64,000 nucleotides of DNA, taken from Thalassomonas actiniarum (GTDB lineage: Bacteria > Pseudomonadota > Gammaproteobacteria > Enterobacterales > Alteromonadaceae). Positions within the stretch are counted from its first letter, which is position 1. Every line of letters starts with the position of its first letter. The stretch spans positions 124,001 to 188,000 of the forward strand of contig NZ_CP059736.1 of NCBI RefSeq assembly GCF_000948975.2, in the 5' to 3' direction. The translations under genes and the position numbers were made by a program. A model generated the notes under the pieces. The model saw only the letters and a list, made by a program, of their open reading frames with translations, did not search any database and was not told the DNA's origin. This document shows positions 15,123 to 24,403 of this stretch, in pieces.

Positions 15123-15389
15123 GTGGAAAATATATTTGCGCATTACGGGATTGATTGGTTTGCAATTGCTTTAAGCTTGTATGCCGTATATTTACTTGGA
15201 AATAAGCAAAAGTCGGGTTTTGTTATATTCGCTATTTCAAACATATTTTGGATTGTGTTGGGTTTGTTTTTTATGTCTAGCTACGGTATGGCTATCGGCA
15301 ATTTTGCTTTTTTCCTCATTAATGTCAGGGGATTTATTAATTGGAATAAGGCGGCTTTAAAAGAAGAGTCTGCTGCATTAAAGACATAA
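15123..15389 (+). CDS. Small inner-membrane protein, PnuC-like
   Basis: 88 residues with a GTG start preceded by AGGGTGA. Three hydrophobic segments: WFAIALSLYAVYLLGN, GFVIFAISNIFWIVLGLFFM and IGNFAFFLINVRGFINW. The spacing and the NxxGFxNW end resemble short PnuC-type or YgjV-like membrane proteins. PnuC family members import nicotinamide riboside; this one is too short for a complete transporter unless it multimerises. Function not assigned. Confidence 0.6.
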   Translation: MENIFAHYGIDWFAIALSLYAVYLLGNKQKSGFVIFAISNIFWIVLGLFFMSSYGMAIGNFAFFLINVRGFINWNKAALKEESAALKT

Positions 15390-15522
15390 CAAGGACTATG
15401 GTGCCAATTCCTGATTTTTAACTCATTTTAGGAATTTACATGACACCATCTCAGACCTTTATTTTTTAAGTGCAATCAATTCTCTTCGCCGGTATGTCCT
15501 TTAAAAACAGAGTTGCATTGGT

Positions 15523-16401
15523 TCACTTACTAAATACCACGGTTTTTTGACCGTGAAGGAAGATGCGATGTTCGATATGACAACGAACCGCTCTCGCCAA
15601 GGTTAAACATTCGATATCACGCCCTTTTGCGGCCAGGTCTTGCGGGTAATAGCAGTGGTCAACGGTTTCCACGCCTTGGCTAATGATCGGCCCTTCGTCA
15701 AGATCGTCGCTGACATAATGCGCCGTGGCGCCAACAAGTTTAATGCCGCGATCATAAGCTTGATAATAAGGCCTTGCGCCCTTAAAGCCCGGCAGCAGTG
15801 AGTGATGGATATTAATCGCCTTACCTGAAAGTTTTTCGCACATGTCACTCGATAAAACCTGCATATAACGTGCTAATACCACCAGGTCGGCTTCACAGTC
15901 CTGGATGATTTTCCATACTTTTGCTTCCTGTTGCGGTTTGGTTTCTTTGCTGATTGGCAGGTGGTAATAAGGAATGCCATGCCATTTAGCCAGTTCCTCT
16001 AAATCAGGATGATTAGAGATGATCGCTGGAATCTCTATCGCCAAATCACCCGTGCGATACCGGTATAATAAATCGTTAAGGCAATGGTCGTGTTTCGAGA
16101 CCATAATGACGACTTTTGATTTAAACGGGCTGGAGGAAAGTTGCCATTGCATGTCAAATTCACTGGCCCGTTTATCAAATTCGCTGCAGAACGCATCGCG
16201 ATCAAATACTTGTTCTTTATCGGGCCTGAATTCCACACGGATAAAGAAACGCTCTTTATCGGTATCGTCGAACGAGTGAATTTCATTGATATAAAATCCC
16301 TGCTGATATAAAAATCGGGTAACCACGTCCACCGTACCGGGCTGACTAGGGCTGTCTGCCGTTAAAATGTGGGTTTGTGGTGCCGGTGTTGTATCGGACA
16401 T
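15523..16401 (-). CDS. purU: Formyltetrahydrofolate deformylase
   Basis: Hydrolyses 10-formyl-THF to THF and formate, balancing one-carbon pools for purine synthesis in the cytosol. 292 residues from ATG 16401 (AGGA 6 nt upstream; the ATG at 16443 has no ribosome site). N-terminal ACT domain (ILTADSPSQPGTVDVVTRFL), then a formyltransferase domain with INIHHSLLPGFKGARPY (catalytic Asn/His) and GATAHYVSDDLDEGPIISQ (catalytic Asp). Length agrees with the family (about 280). Stands alone. Confidence 0.95.
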   Translation of the reverse strand: MSDTTPAPQTHILTADSPSQPGTVDVVTRFLYQQGFYINEIHSFDDTDKERFFIRVEFRPDKEQVFDRDAFCSEFDKRASEFDMQWQLSSSPFKSKVVIMVSKHDHCLNDLLYRYRTGDLAIEIPAIISNHPDLEELAKWHGIPYYHLPISKETKPQQEAKVWKIIQDCEADLVVLARYMQVLSSDMCEKLSGKAINIHHSLLPGFKGARPYYQAYDRGIKLVGATAHYVSDDLDEGPIISQGVETVDHCYYPQDLAAKGRDIECLTLARAVRCHIEHRIFLHGQKTVVFSK

Positions 16402-16755
16402 TTTCGATCCTTTATTGTTGATAAAAAGCCAGTTAGTACTCATGAGTTCGAGCTTGAGCTGCTTTTATTGAAGTAAGTATTGCTTCTTTTAATACATCAA
16501 AAACGGCAAAGCAAATCTTACTGGGGTTTATTATGCTTTAACAACGCTTGGGTTGTATGCTTTATGGCTCTACACCTTTAAAACCAATTTAGCTTTGGCT
16601 GATTTAAGCGCTGAGCTAAAACAAATCTATGTATTATCAAATTACTTTGGTAGCGGTCTGGGAGCAAGCTGTTTGGCAATGCGGTCGAGTAAGCCATAAA
16701 AAATAACCATAAGAAAGAGATGTCAGTAATATATAGAGACTCGCATATGAATCAA
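16402..16755. other. Intergenic region between purU and the CsgG-like operon
   Basis: About 350 bp. It should contain the purU promoter near 16440-16520. No open frame of note, no RNA motif that I recognise. Confidence 0.4.
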
Positions 16756-16789
16756 GCCTTTGCCCCGGCAGGGTCACCAGGGCAAAGGC
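16756..16789 (-). terminator. Terminator hairpin of the CsgG-like/LPP20 operon
   Basis: GCCTTTGCCC (16756-16765) and GGGCAAAGGC (16780-16789) form a perfect 10-bp stem 7 nt beyond the stop codon at 16796. On the minus strand it is followed by TTGATTC, a poor U tract, but position and stem strength fit termination. Confidence 0.65.
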
Positions 16790-16795
16790 GTATTT

Positions 16796-17923
16796 TTACT
16801 GAAAAAGATTGGTAATGCTGTCTTGCATTGACTTAAGGGGCCAATCAGGGTCACGCTTGTTGTGGTTGTCTAAATCTGTTTTACCTTCCAGCCTTTTTAT
16901 TGCATTAAGCACTAAGCCGGTATCACTTGATGATAAGCCGGCAGACAAATCTAATGCCTGCTCATAAAACCCCTTGGCGGAATCAGACTCTCCTTTGATA
17001 TCCAGGCAGACGCCTAAGTTATACATCAGCGCCGGAGATTGGCTATAATCAGATGCCGCTTGTTCGAATTTGGCACAAGCCCGGTCAAGCATGTCATTTT
17101 CAGCAAAAAATAATCCCCGGTCAAAAACGCCTTTTACTGTCTCAGGCATTGCAGTGTTATCACCATCAATCAGCTTTAAATTCAGCAAAAGTGAGTAAGG
17201 GGCAATATCCCTTCTCATTTGTGCAAATATGATATCGAGTGAATCGCTGACCAGTGAACTATTTGATTTGAGCGTTTTATTTTCCTCATTTGGACATTCT
17301 TTAAAGGTAGCGCTTGCTTTATAGGTTTTTGCATAAACTATCTCGCCGCTCTCTACCTTGGTTGCTTTGGGGGTGAATTCAACATTTACAGTTTTCTTTT
17401 CACAATCAACAGTTATTTCATCGTATTCATAACAGCCGCTTCCTTCTCCCAGGAACTTGGTCACTTTTTCCGTGGCTTCGTGCTCTTTAAGGCATTCTCC
17501 TTGAGCCTTGGCCTGATAAGTGGATGTTTCTATATCCGAAACTTGGTAATGAGCCATGAAAACGGTATCGGCGCTCACTGAGCGTCCCAATTTTATCGCG
17601 GTTTCTTCATCAGAAGTTGCCTGAGATGAGATCTGCTGCTCTTCCTTCACACGCTTAATGTGGGATTGGTCAATCACATTAAAATAGCGCTCTCCGTCAA
17701 CATCAACATTGGCAAGAAAAGCCTCAAATTTTGGCAAGGCATCCTTCTTAAGGTCGCTATACCAGGGCTTATCTGTGCCATCAACCTGGATCACCGCGAT
17801 ACTTTTTACTCCTTGCATACCATTAATTTTGGCTGGCATCAGCACTGATTTTTTAGCACTGGGGGTTGATAGACAACCCGTGATAACAGTAACAGCGATT
17901 ACTGCAATTAATAAATTTTTCAT
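16796..17923 (-). CDS. CsgG-like lipoprotein with TPR repeats
   Basis: About 375 residues. Signal peptide with lipobox (AVTVITGC, Cys near residue 17). Residues 40-250 look like the CsgG/PelC-type alpha-beta fold (KSIAVIQVDG, KFEAFLANV, YFNVIDQSHIKRVKEEQ, DTVFMAHYQVSDIE); the last third has TPR-like helices (RGLFFAENDMLDRACAKFE, SPALMYNLGVCLDIKGESD). Proteins of this layout bind the inner leaflet of the outer membrane and assist secretion or envelope assembly. Starts 24 nt after the LPP20-like gene, so they form an operon. GTG 17938 is an alternative start. Substrate unknown. Confidence 0.7.
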   Translation of the reverse strand: MKNLLIAVIAVTVITGCLSTPSAKKSVLMPAKINGMQGVKSIAVIQVDGTDKPWYSDLKKDALPKFEAFLANVDVDGERYFNVIDQSHIKRVKEEQQISSQATSDEETAIKLGRSVSADTVFMAHYQVSDIETSTYQAKAQGECLKEHEATEKVTKFLGEGSGCYEYDEITVDCEKKTVNVEFTPKATKVESGEIVYAKTYKASATFKECPNEENKTLKSNSSLVSDSLDIIFAQMRRDIAPYSLLLNLKLIDGDNTAMPETVKGVFDRGLFFAENDMLDRACAKFEQAASDYSQSPALMYNLGVCLDIKGESDSAKGFYEQALDLSAGLSSSDTGLVLNAIKRLEGKTDLDNHNKRDPDWPLKSMQDSITNLFQ

Positions 17924-17947
17924 TAGATAAGGTCTCACTATGTTTGG

Positions 17948-18532
17948 TTAGTTTATTGAATGTTTTATTTCAGCTTCTCGCTCCTCCTTAGTTGTGTGGG
18001 CCTTAAACTCTTGATAGGGAAAACTTTGTTCTGTCGGATCGCTTTTTAAGCGAGATTTATCAACGATATGCTTGAAAAGCACCTCAACGGCATCCGGGCT
18101 TAATGCAACCAGGGTGCAGTAATAATCGACATTATTAATGGTGGCAATGTCAAATTTAACGGCCCGGATACCATTTAAGGTTTCGCTGGTGAGTTGCCTG
18201 GAAATTGAAGTAAAGGTTGCATTTGAAGTCGTACTGTCGTTTGAATCGCTTCTGCTGTCATAGGTTTTGTCCAACGCCTCAGCCCAGGTTTGAACTTGCT
18301 GAGCCAGAAAGGTACGGGCATTGGCAGTGGCTTTTTTTTGGTCAATGGAAATGTTTCCTGAAAACTTTACACAATTCGATGCCGCAATCCCGTCCTTAAT
18401 CACAGGGTTGAAAACCCATTGAGGAATATGACTTTTGGTGCTGGCAGGTTGATTTACTTCTATTTTTTCACTTGAATGGCTACTGGCACTGAACACCGTT
18501 GCTAAAAGCATGACAAGAAATATTGGTTTCAT
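17948..18532 (-). CDS. LPP20-family periplasmic protein
   Basis: 194 residues; signal peptide (MKPIFLVMLLATVFSASSHS) without a lipobox Cys. The IPQWVFNPVIKDGIAASNCV start and the ATANARTFLAQQVQTWAEAL helix match the LPP20 fold (PxWxxxP...G...A...A...L), also seen in FlgP/FlgT-associated proteins. First gene of a two-gene operon with the CsgG-like lipoprotein. LPP20 and CsgG-like pairs commonly occur together in envelope-associated complexes; the specific role is unknown. Confidence 0.65.
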   Translation of the reverse strand: MKPIFLVMLLATVFSASSHSSEKIEVNQPASTKSHIPQWVFNPVIKDGIAASNCVKFSGNISIDQKKATANARTFLAQQVQTWAEALDKTYDSRSDSNDSTTSNATFTSISRQLTSETLNGIRAVKFDIATINNVDYYCTLVALSPDAVEVLFKHIVDKSRLKSDPTEQSFPYQEFKAHTTKEEREAEIKHSIN

Positions 18533-19389
18533 CGGTCAATTTCTCATTTGTTACTAAGCAGATATAACTCCTCCCTGTGTTGTTTATTCCCTATACATGT
18601 ATATCTGGCAAAGCAGTAAAGCTAAAAATACTGTTTTTTTATGGTGTGTATCAGCGCATAAGCATTTTCATGAAACACCACCTCAAAAGGTGGTAATTTC
18701 AACTTTTTTATTGAAAAATCATCAAGAGTTGAAATTTTTAACCATTAAAAACAACAGTTTCGTGAAGTAATTATTCATTACTTATCGTCCCTCACGATTG
18801 TGCATATACCTGATAACGATGAGCCTGAGCCAGGTTCAAATGTTAACTTATTACCATGGCCTCAATTGAGGAGCTTTTAATGCACTTGGAGTCATAGTGT
18901 CTCAAAGCGGTAAGTTCTCGCACTTTAATTCTCAAAAACTTTCCCTGTATTCCTAGAGCCCCATATAGTGATAAAAATAAGCGGATAGATTTAATGGAAT
19001 ATGCAAATGGGTGAATATTGCCGTTTGATTTCAAAGGAATTTATTTAATTGTAACCCTGTGTACTTGGCTCTTGCCTTTTGTTATTACCAGCAGATGCCG
19101 GAAAGCGCTTAGCCGCATGCAATAATGTTGAGTAAGACTATTAAGCAAGGTTTAAACAGCACAAGAGCTTGGCGGGTTAACGGTAATAATTGTTTTCGTT
19201 ATGCCACAATCTTATTTTTTATAGTTTCATGTGTTTAGTGGCTGGAAGCTCGTTAATTGCGCAAAAGTAGCGCCTGAGCGCTGTTGGCAAGGGGGCTGTG
19301 CTTTGTACCAACAGGGTTATTACGGTCAGTCACTTAATTGAACTTTATATAAGTAGAATTTGATCAAGCCTATCGTTTGCAGACGTGAG
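18533..19389. other. Intergenic region with a short hairpin at 18677-18694
   Basis: About 860 bp. ACCACCT-CAAA-AGGTGGT (18677-18694) is a perfect 7-bp hairpin followed by AATTTCAACTTTTTT on the plus strand, like an intrinsic terminator with nothing obvious to terminate. A 63-codon minus frame at 18843-19034 has no ribosome site and no recognisable content. A small RNA is possible but unsupported. Confidence 0.4.
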
Positions 19390-20217
19390 TTAAAGTGACA
19401 AACTATCCAGCCATTGTTTTGGCGACATGCCGCAGGTTTTCCTGAACACCCGGGCTAATGCCGATGCGGTATCGTAGCCGACGTTGTTGGCAACCAGGCT
19501 GACGCTTTTGCCCTGTTTTAATAACGATTGTGCGGTAGCGACACGCCAGCTCACCAGGTAGTCGTTGGGAGTCTGGCCGATCACTGTTTTAAATATTTCG
19601 GCAAATTTTGAGCGCGACATCAGGGCCAGTTCGGCCATTTTATTTAATGACCAGTTCTCCTGCGGGGCATTATGCAGCTGCTGCAAGACCTGTTTCAGCT
19701 GCGGGTGCATCAAACCTGCTAACATTCCACGGGCAAGCTCTCCCTTGACCAATAACGACCGCAGCATATTGATAATGAAAATCTCCATCAGACGGTTCAT
19801 GACCGCCTGACGTCCCTGTTGTTCATCGCCTGCTTCGCTGATTATCCAGTCAATATTGGTTTGTAAAAATGGCGATGACTCTAACGGCAAGATCAACATG
19901 TCGGGCAGGGCATCGGCCAGCAAACTGGTACTGCTGCTGTCGTAAGTGATGTTGGCACAAATCAGTTCGGCATTATCTATTTCGCGTGCTTTAAGGCTGT
20001 GTTTTGTCGGCCGCGGCAAAAAAATGATGGAAGGCTGGTCAAGCACAAGTGGCGACTTGTCCAGGCCGTTTACAGCCAGTACGCCGCTGCGCAATAAGTG
20101 GATATGCCCTTCCAGGGCTTCATTTTCATTGAAGTGCGATAAACCGCAAAGCTTGCCTGTATAGAAAACGCCGGCGGTTAATTTGAAGTGGTCAATGATT
20201 TGTGAAAGGTGATCCAT
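19390..20217 (-). CDS. AraC-family regulator with cupin-like sensor domain
   Basis: 275 residues. The N-terminal half is an AraC-type beta sensor domain (GHIHLLRSGVLAVNGLD, PSIIFLPRPTKHSLKA). The C-terminal HTH pair is clear: WSLNKMAELALMSRSKFAEIFK, GQTPNDYLVSWRVATAQSLL and SLVANNVGYDTASALARVFRKTCGMSPKQW. Divergent from the YHS-bufferin operon with 109 bp between, so it is the likely local regulator, perhaps sensing a metal-related or oxidative signal; that link is inferred from position only. Confidence 0.88.
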   Translation of the reverse strand: MDHLSQIIDHFKLTAGVFYTGKLCGLSHFNENEALEGHIHLLRSGVLAVNGLDKSPLVLDQPSIIFLPRPTKHSLKAREIDNAELICANITYDSSSTSLLADALPDMLILPLESSPFLQTNIDWIISEAGDEQQGRQAVMNRLMEIFIINMLRSLLVKGELARGMLAGLMHPQLKQVLQQLHNAPQENWSLNKMAELALMSRSKFAEIFKTVIGQTPNDYLVSWRVATAQSLLKQGKSVSLVANNVGYDTASALARVFRKTCGMSPKQWLDSLSL

Positions 20218-20326
20218 GACATCTCTGGACGATTTGACTCAAAGTTCGGACGATTGTATCCCACAGCCCCGTTATTCAACAGTATTATTTCTTCCGTGAT
20301 TAACAAACAACACCCGAGGAAATTTT

Positions 20327-20794
20327 ATGTTTACCACACGTTTAAAGTCTGCTTTAGCTGTTTCTCTGTTTGCCGTTAGCAGCCTGTCATTTGCCGCAGA
20401 TATCGACATGAACGCAGATGCCAATGATTTGGCCATTAAAGGTTACGATCCGGTGAGTTATTACACGATGTCGGCGCCGAAAATGGGCAGTGCCGATTAT
20501 ACCGCAACCTACAAAGGCGGCATATACCGCTTCAGCAATGAAGAAAATCGCGACATGTTTAATAAGAATCCGGCCAAATACGCACCTCAATACGGCGGTT
20601 ATTGTGCCTTTGGTGTCGCGATGGAAAAGAAATTTGATACCGACCCGCTAGCCTGGAAAATCGTTGATGGAAAGCTTTACCTCAACCTCAATAAAGACGT
20701 GCAAAAGAAATGGCTGACCGATGTGCCCGGTTATCTTGCCCAGTCAGACGATAACTGGCAGGACATCAGAAAAGTGCCGGCGGCCGAACTTTAA
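20327..20794 (+). CDS. Exported YHS-domain protein
   Basis: 155 residues: signal peptide (ALAVSLFAVSSLSFAA), then a YHS domain, DLAIKGYDPVSYYTMSAPKMG, YRFSNEENRDMFNKNPAKYAPQYGGYCAFGVAM. YHS domains bind metals (copper or zinc) or are associated with copper-handling proteins; the conserved GYCAFG carries a single Cys. GAGGAAA precedes ATG 20327. First gene of the operon that continues with bufA1, bufB, bufC and DoxX, which supports a periplasmic metal-buffering role. Confidence 0.85.
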   Translation: MFTTRLKSALAVSLFAVSSLSFAADIDMNADANDLAIKGYDPVSYYTMSAPKMGSADYTATYKGGIYRFSNEENRDMFNKNPAKYAPQYGGYCAFGVAMEKKFDTDPLAWKIVDGKLYLNLNKDVQKKWLTDVPGYLAQSDDNWQDIRKVPAAEL

Positions 20795-20886
20795 TTTTTC
20801 AAGCCAGACGGCAAATGAAGAAGTCTACCCGCTGAAAACAAGATGTTTTTAGCGGCGTAAATCAGTATTAATTTCAGGAGAGTCAC

Positions 20887-21183
20887 ATGAGTCATAAATT
20901 AGCCATATCAACCGCACTTGCCGCCACTTTAACCTTAGGTGTCTTAGCCGATGCCGAAGCAGCGGAAAGACGGGCGAAAAAAGAGAAGTGTTACGGTATC
21001 ACCCCGGCTGGACAAAACGATTGCAGTAATCTGGCGGGAACCCACTCTTGTGCCGGGCAATCAACCGTTGATAACGATCCGGGGGAGTGGCACTTAGTTA
21101 CCAAAGGTTTGTGTAAAAGCCAGGGCGGATATACCCGCAAAGAAGCCCGTGAAATTATAAAGCAGCTGAAAAAAGCAAAATAG
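20887..21183 (+). CDS. bufA1: Bufferin precursor peptide (DUF2282)
   Basis: 98 residues: Sec signal peptide (ISTALAATLTLGVLADAEA), then a core with four cysteines in EKCYGI, NDCSN, HSCAGQ and GLCKSQGGY, the DUF2282/BufA1 pattern. In characterised relatives the central cysteines are modified by the BufB/BufC enzyme pair to thiooxazoles that chelate copper in the periplasm. CAGGAG precedes ATG. The adjacent DUF692 and DUF2063 genes are the expected maturation enzymes. Confidence 0.88.
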   Translation: MSHKLAISTALAATLTLGVLADAEAAERRAKKEKCYGITPAGQNDCSNLAGTHSCAGQSTVDNDPGEWHLVTKGLCKSQGGYTRKEAREIIKQLKKAK

Positions 21184-21216
21184 TGCCCCTTTTCGATATT
21201 ACTGGAGAAAAACATT

Positions 21217-22185
21217 ATGTTTCCTACACAGTTGAAGACACCGACAGACTTGCCGAAAATCGGTGTTGGTTTAAGGCATGTGCATTATCAAGATGCTTTA
21301 GACACTCCAGCTAATATCGACTTTATTGAACTGCATGCAGAAAACTTTTTTGCAGCAGGCGGCGTAAGTCGGGCGTTGCTGGCTGATATTAAGCAACACT
21401 ATGATATCAGTTTGCATGCCACTTCACTTGGCTTGGGGTCGGCTTTGCCTACGCCGCAGGCACAAATTCAGCAACTGGCCGATTTGATCAGGCTGTGCCA
21501 GCCGATAATGGTGTCCGATCATGCCTGTTTTAGCTGGGCGGAGATAAACGGCCAGGCTGTTCACGGCGGCGATCTGCTGCCGGTGCCTTTTAATGATGAA
21601 ACATTGGCAGTGATGGCGGCCAATATCAGCAGGGTACAGGCGATATTAAAGCGGCCCATCTTGCTGGAAAACCTGTCGGCCTACCTGGTATTGCCCGGTT
21701 CTACCTACAGTGAAAGTGAGTTTTTAGTGGCACTTTGCCGCTTAACCGGCTGCAAGTTATTAATCGATATTAATAACTTAGTGGTTAATGCTCAAAATCA
21801 TGCCTTGTTGCAGCCAGATGGCGGCAAACTTGATGTTATCGAGCATACCAAGCAATGGTTAACCACTATCCCCCGGGATTGTGTCGGTGAATTGCACCTT
21901 GCCGGCTGTACTCCGGTGGAGGAAGGAGAGCTGATGATAGATGATCATAGCCAGGCGGTCTCTACAGAGGTCTGGACTTTATACCGGTTTGCACTGGAAA
22001 GGTTTGGCGCTGTCGCCACCCTGATCGAATGGGACAATGATTTACCTTCCTGGCAAACCCTGCTCGGTGAAGCGGCTAAAGCAAAAGCTATCGCCCTGGA
22101 GGTTTTTACAGACGCACTTAGCGCTTATACACAGGTTCCAAAACAGTTGGCGAATAAACATCACCAAGTCATGGCGGAGGTGTAA
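21217..22185 (+). CDS. bufB: DUF692 multinuclear iron oxidase, bufferin maturase
   Basis: 322 residues, TIM-barrel of the MbnB/TglH/BufB family. Visible metal-ligand stretches: GVGLRHVHYQDAL, FIELHAENFF, SLHATSLGLGSA, VSDHACFSW, LLENLSAYL, LIDINNLVVNAQN, ELHLAGC and DDHSQAV, LIEWDNDLPSW. The enzymes use a mixed-valent iron centre to oxidise peptide cysteines. 33 nt after bufA1 and 3 nt before bufC: one operon. Confidence 0.92.
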   Translation: MFPTQLKTPTDLPKIGVGLRHVHYQDALDTPANIDFIELHAENFFAAGGVSRALLADIKQHYDISLHATSLGLGSALPTPQAQIQQLADLIRLCQPIMVSDHACFSWAEINGQAVHGGDLLPVPFNDETLAVMAANISRVQAILKRPILLENLSAYLVLPGSTYSESEFLVALCRLTGCKLLIDINNLVVNAQNHALLQPDGGKLDVIEHTKQWLTTIPRDCVGELHLAGCTPVEEGELMIDDHSQAVSTEVWTLYRFALERFGAVATLIEWDNDLPSWQTLLGEAAKAKAIALEVFTDALSAYTQVPKQLANKHHQVMAEV

Positions 22186-22188
22186 ATC

Positions 22189-23022
22189 ATGGCGCTTGAA
22201 CATCAGCAATCAAGTTTACTTGAAGCAATATTTTCACAAGTCCGTCCCGGTGCGCCAATCACTGCACAGGGGTTAGCGATTTATCAACGAAGTTTGCTTA
22301 ACAACGCCTGTTTTGCATTAAAAATTACCTTTGCCACGGTACATTCTTTTGTCGGTGAAGCGGTGTTTCAAGACTTGGTAAAAAATTACCTGCAAACCGG
22401 GTTGAAAAGCGAATATGACTGGGGAGAATTTGGTTTGGATTTTCCGCACTTTATTGCCGGGCAAGCCATTAACCATGCTGCATTGCTCGCCTCGCTTGCC
22501 GAGCTTGATTATGCCTGCCATCAATGCGAGCGCAGTGAAAATGTCAGCCGGGATCTGGACTCGCTTAACTTATTGTCCGGGCAAGACCCGTACCGGCTTT
22601 CCCTGAGCTTAAGCGCCGGAACCCGGGTAGTAACGTCTGATTTTCCCTTAGATGCGATCATCAATGAAATGACGCAGTTAAGTAAAGAAAATACCAGGTT
22701 AACATTTGAGGAGATAGACGATTACTTAGGTTTTTGCTCACAAAAATACCGGGAAAAGACTCAAGACAGCAAAAGGGAAAATACCGGCGATAAGGTCTTT
22801 TATTACCTTGTCTGGCGCCCGCATTTTCAGGCGCAATATGCCTCAATTACCGCTGCTGAATATCAGTGGTTACAGCTGTGGCTGTCGGCTAAGCATGACC
22901 GGGGTTTATCCCTCGGCCAGGCATTAGATCAGGTCAGTGAAGACTTCGCCATTGTCGACTGGCTGCCAAAAGCCATCGAACAACAGCAACTTAACGGTGT
23001 TTATTTAACGCCGATGGCTTAA
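22189..23022 (+). CDS. bufC: DUF2063 partner protein of the bufferin maturase
   Basis: 277 residues; GGAGGT ribosome site lies inside the end of bufB. N-terminal DUF2063 domain (ITAQGLAIYQRSLLNNACFALKITFATVHSFVGE...LV KNYL) that in MbnC/BufC recognises the precursor peptide leader and presents it to the DUF692 enzyme. C-terminal portion is helical and less conserved. No DNA-binding role is implied despite the family's old name. Confidence 0.9.
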   Translation: MALEHQQSSLLEAIFSQVRPGAPITAQGLAIYQRSLLNNACFALKITFATVHSFVGEAVFQDLVKNYLQTGLKSEYDWGEFGLDFPHFIAGQAINHAALLASLAELDYACHQCERSENVSRDLDSLNLLSGQDPYRLSLSLSAGTRVVTSDFPLDAIINEMTQLSKENTRLTFEEIDDYLGFCSQKYREKTQDSKRENTGDKVFYYLVWRPHFQAQYASITAAEYQWLQLWLSAKHDRGLSLGQALDQVSEDFAIVDWLPKAIEQQQLNGVYLTPMA

Positions 23023-23105
23023 CGGCCCCCAGAATTAAGCTTAACAACATTTATTTACCTTAGCGCGCCGGTAAGCGATCGGCGTCAACCACAGGAGCTA
23101 TTATT

Positions 23106-23543
23106 ATGACACTGCTAGAAGCCAGGTTATTACACAACCGGATTTTAGATTTCAGCCATTATTTGCTTTCACCGGCGAATGTCTTGGTCCGGATTTATAT
23201 TGCCGGTATTTTCTTTAAATCTGGACTGACCAAGCTGCGTGACTGGGAGTCGACCCTGATGCTGTTTGAATACGAGTATGAAGTCCCGTTATTATCCCCG
23301 GCGGTTGCTGCCTGGTCCGGTACCTTAGGCGAGTTGATATTGCCGATATTATTGGCTTTAGGTTTGTTCACCCGGTTGTCGGCGCTGGGATTGTTTGTGG
23401 TGAATTATGTCGCGGTATTGAGTTTGGTGGATATCAGCCCGGCGGCGTTAAACCAGCATGTGCTATGGGGCAGTTTATTGGTGATGCTTGTGCTGCTTGG
23501 CGGAGAACGTTTTAGCCTGGACCGCAAATTGAAAATATCGTAG
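23106..23543 (+). CDS. DoxX-family membrane protein
   Basis: 145 residues, four predicted membrane helices; VLVRIYIAGIFFKSGLTKLRDW, then ELILPILLALGLFTRLSALGLFVVNYVAVL and HVLWGSLLVMLVLLGGERFSLDR are the DoxX signature. DoxX genes commonly close bufferin operons, possibly supplying reducing equivalents or a membrane anchor; the role is not established. 83 nt after bufC, with CAGGAG before ATG. Confidence 0.88.
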   Translation: MTLLEARLLHNRILDFSHYLLSPANVLVRIYIAGIFFKSGLTKLRDWESTLMLFEYEYEVPLLSPAVAAWSGTLGELILPILLALGLFTRLSALGLFVVNYVAVLSLVDISPAALNQHVLWGSLLVMLVLLGGERFSLDRKLKIS

Positions 23544-23555
23544 CGAGGTGCATTT

Positions 23556-23573
23556 GCCGAGTATCAATTCGGC
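23556..23573 (+). terminator. Weak hairpin after the bufferin operon
   Basis: GCCGA (23556-23560) and TCGGC (23569-23573) pair with an 8-nt loop, followed by TGGTTTTG. Short stem; probable but weak terminator. Confidence 0.35.
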
Positions 23574-23694
23574 TGGTTTTGCAATACCGATTGCATTTCC
23601 AGCTGTTTTTTATTGCCGGTTCAAGACGAATACAGCGAAATCGCTTTATCATTACTGTAAAGCCGGCATGGTAAAGTGATGATCTTCAATAAGC

Positions 23695-24054
23695 TTAAAT
23701 CTGGTGAGATTCAGACCATACCCTTAAATCTTCTAAAAGACTCAGGGCGCTTCTGCCAAATTCGGTGAGCTCATAGGTTACCGCAACCGGCCTGTCATTA
23801 ATGACAGTTCGCAGTACCATGCCTTCGCTTTCTAATTCTTTTAACCGTTGATCGACCATTTTTTTACTGGCGCCACCGAGCATGCGGGTTAAATCATTAA
23901 AACGCACGGGTTCATCTTTTAATTTATAAATAATCGAGCCTTTCCATTTTCCGCCAATTAAACGCATGCCCTTTTCGATCGCACAAGGCTCAGTACAGGC
24001 GTTTAAAACTTTTTTTCTGCCGTTACTATCTGTTTCTACAACACATTTTTCCAT
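23695..24054 (-). CDS. HxlR-family transcriptional regulator
   Basis: 119 residues. Winged-helix with the family's CAIEKGMRLIGGKWKGSIIYKL, VRFNDLTRMLGGASKKMVDQRLKELE and VTYELTEFGRSALSLL. The N-terminal cysteines (MEKCV, NACTEPCAIE) may sense redox or electrophiles, as in YodB/HypR relatives. Convergent with the bufferin operon and divergent from xdhC, 349 bp away. The target is unknown; the divergent xdhC-iorAB genes are candidates. Confidence 0.88.
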   Translation of the reverse strand: MEKCVVETDSNGRKKVLNACTEPCAIEKGMRLIGGKWKGSIIYKLKDEPVRFNDLTRMLGGASKKMVDQRLKELESEGMVLRTVINDRPVAVTYELTEFGRSALSLLEDLRVWSESHQI

Positions 24055-24403
24055 TTGTCACCGGTGTTAATCCAGGTTACCAAAAGTAAACTAATTGATA
24101 AGGTTCATCAGGTAACTAAAATATACCACAGGCTGGAAGGGAGCGAAATCATCTGATTCAGCCAATATTCGCTGTTTTCTCATGCTAATGCTGACTTGGT
24201 TAAGCTGGCTTCAACTATGCTTTATGGCATAGGTGATAAACCCGGATGTCATATTTCAAGTTTTAGCCGTAGCTAAAGCCGTAGTACTCGCCACCTGTGG
24301 GTGCTGATCTTGTGATTGCCAATGCCAGGCAACGGGTTTTTCTGGTGCAAATTGCCGAAAACAGCGGAGGTTTATCTAAAGGCATTTTTACAAGGCAAGG
24401 TTT
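24055..24403. other. Intergenic region between hxlR-type gene and xdhC
   Basis: About 350 bp; must hold both divergent promoters. No clear hexamers or palindromes beyond chance and no credible small gene. Confidence 0.35.
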
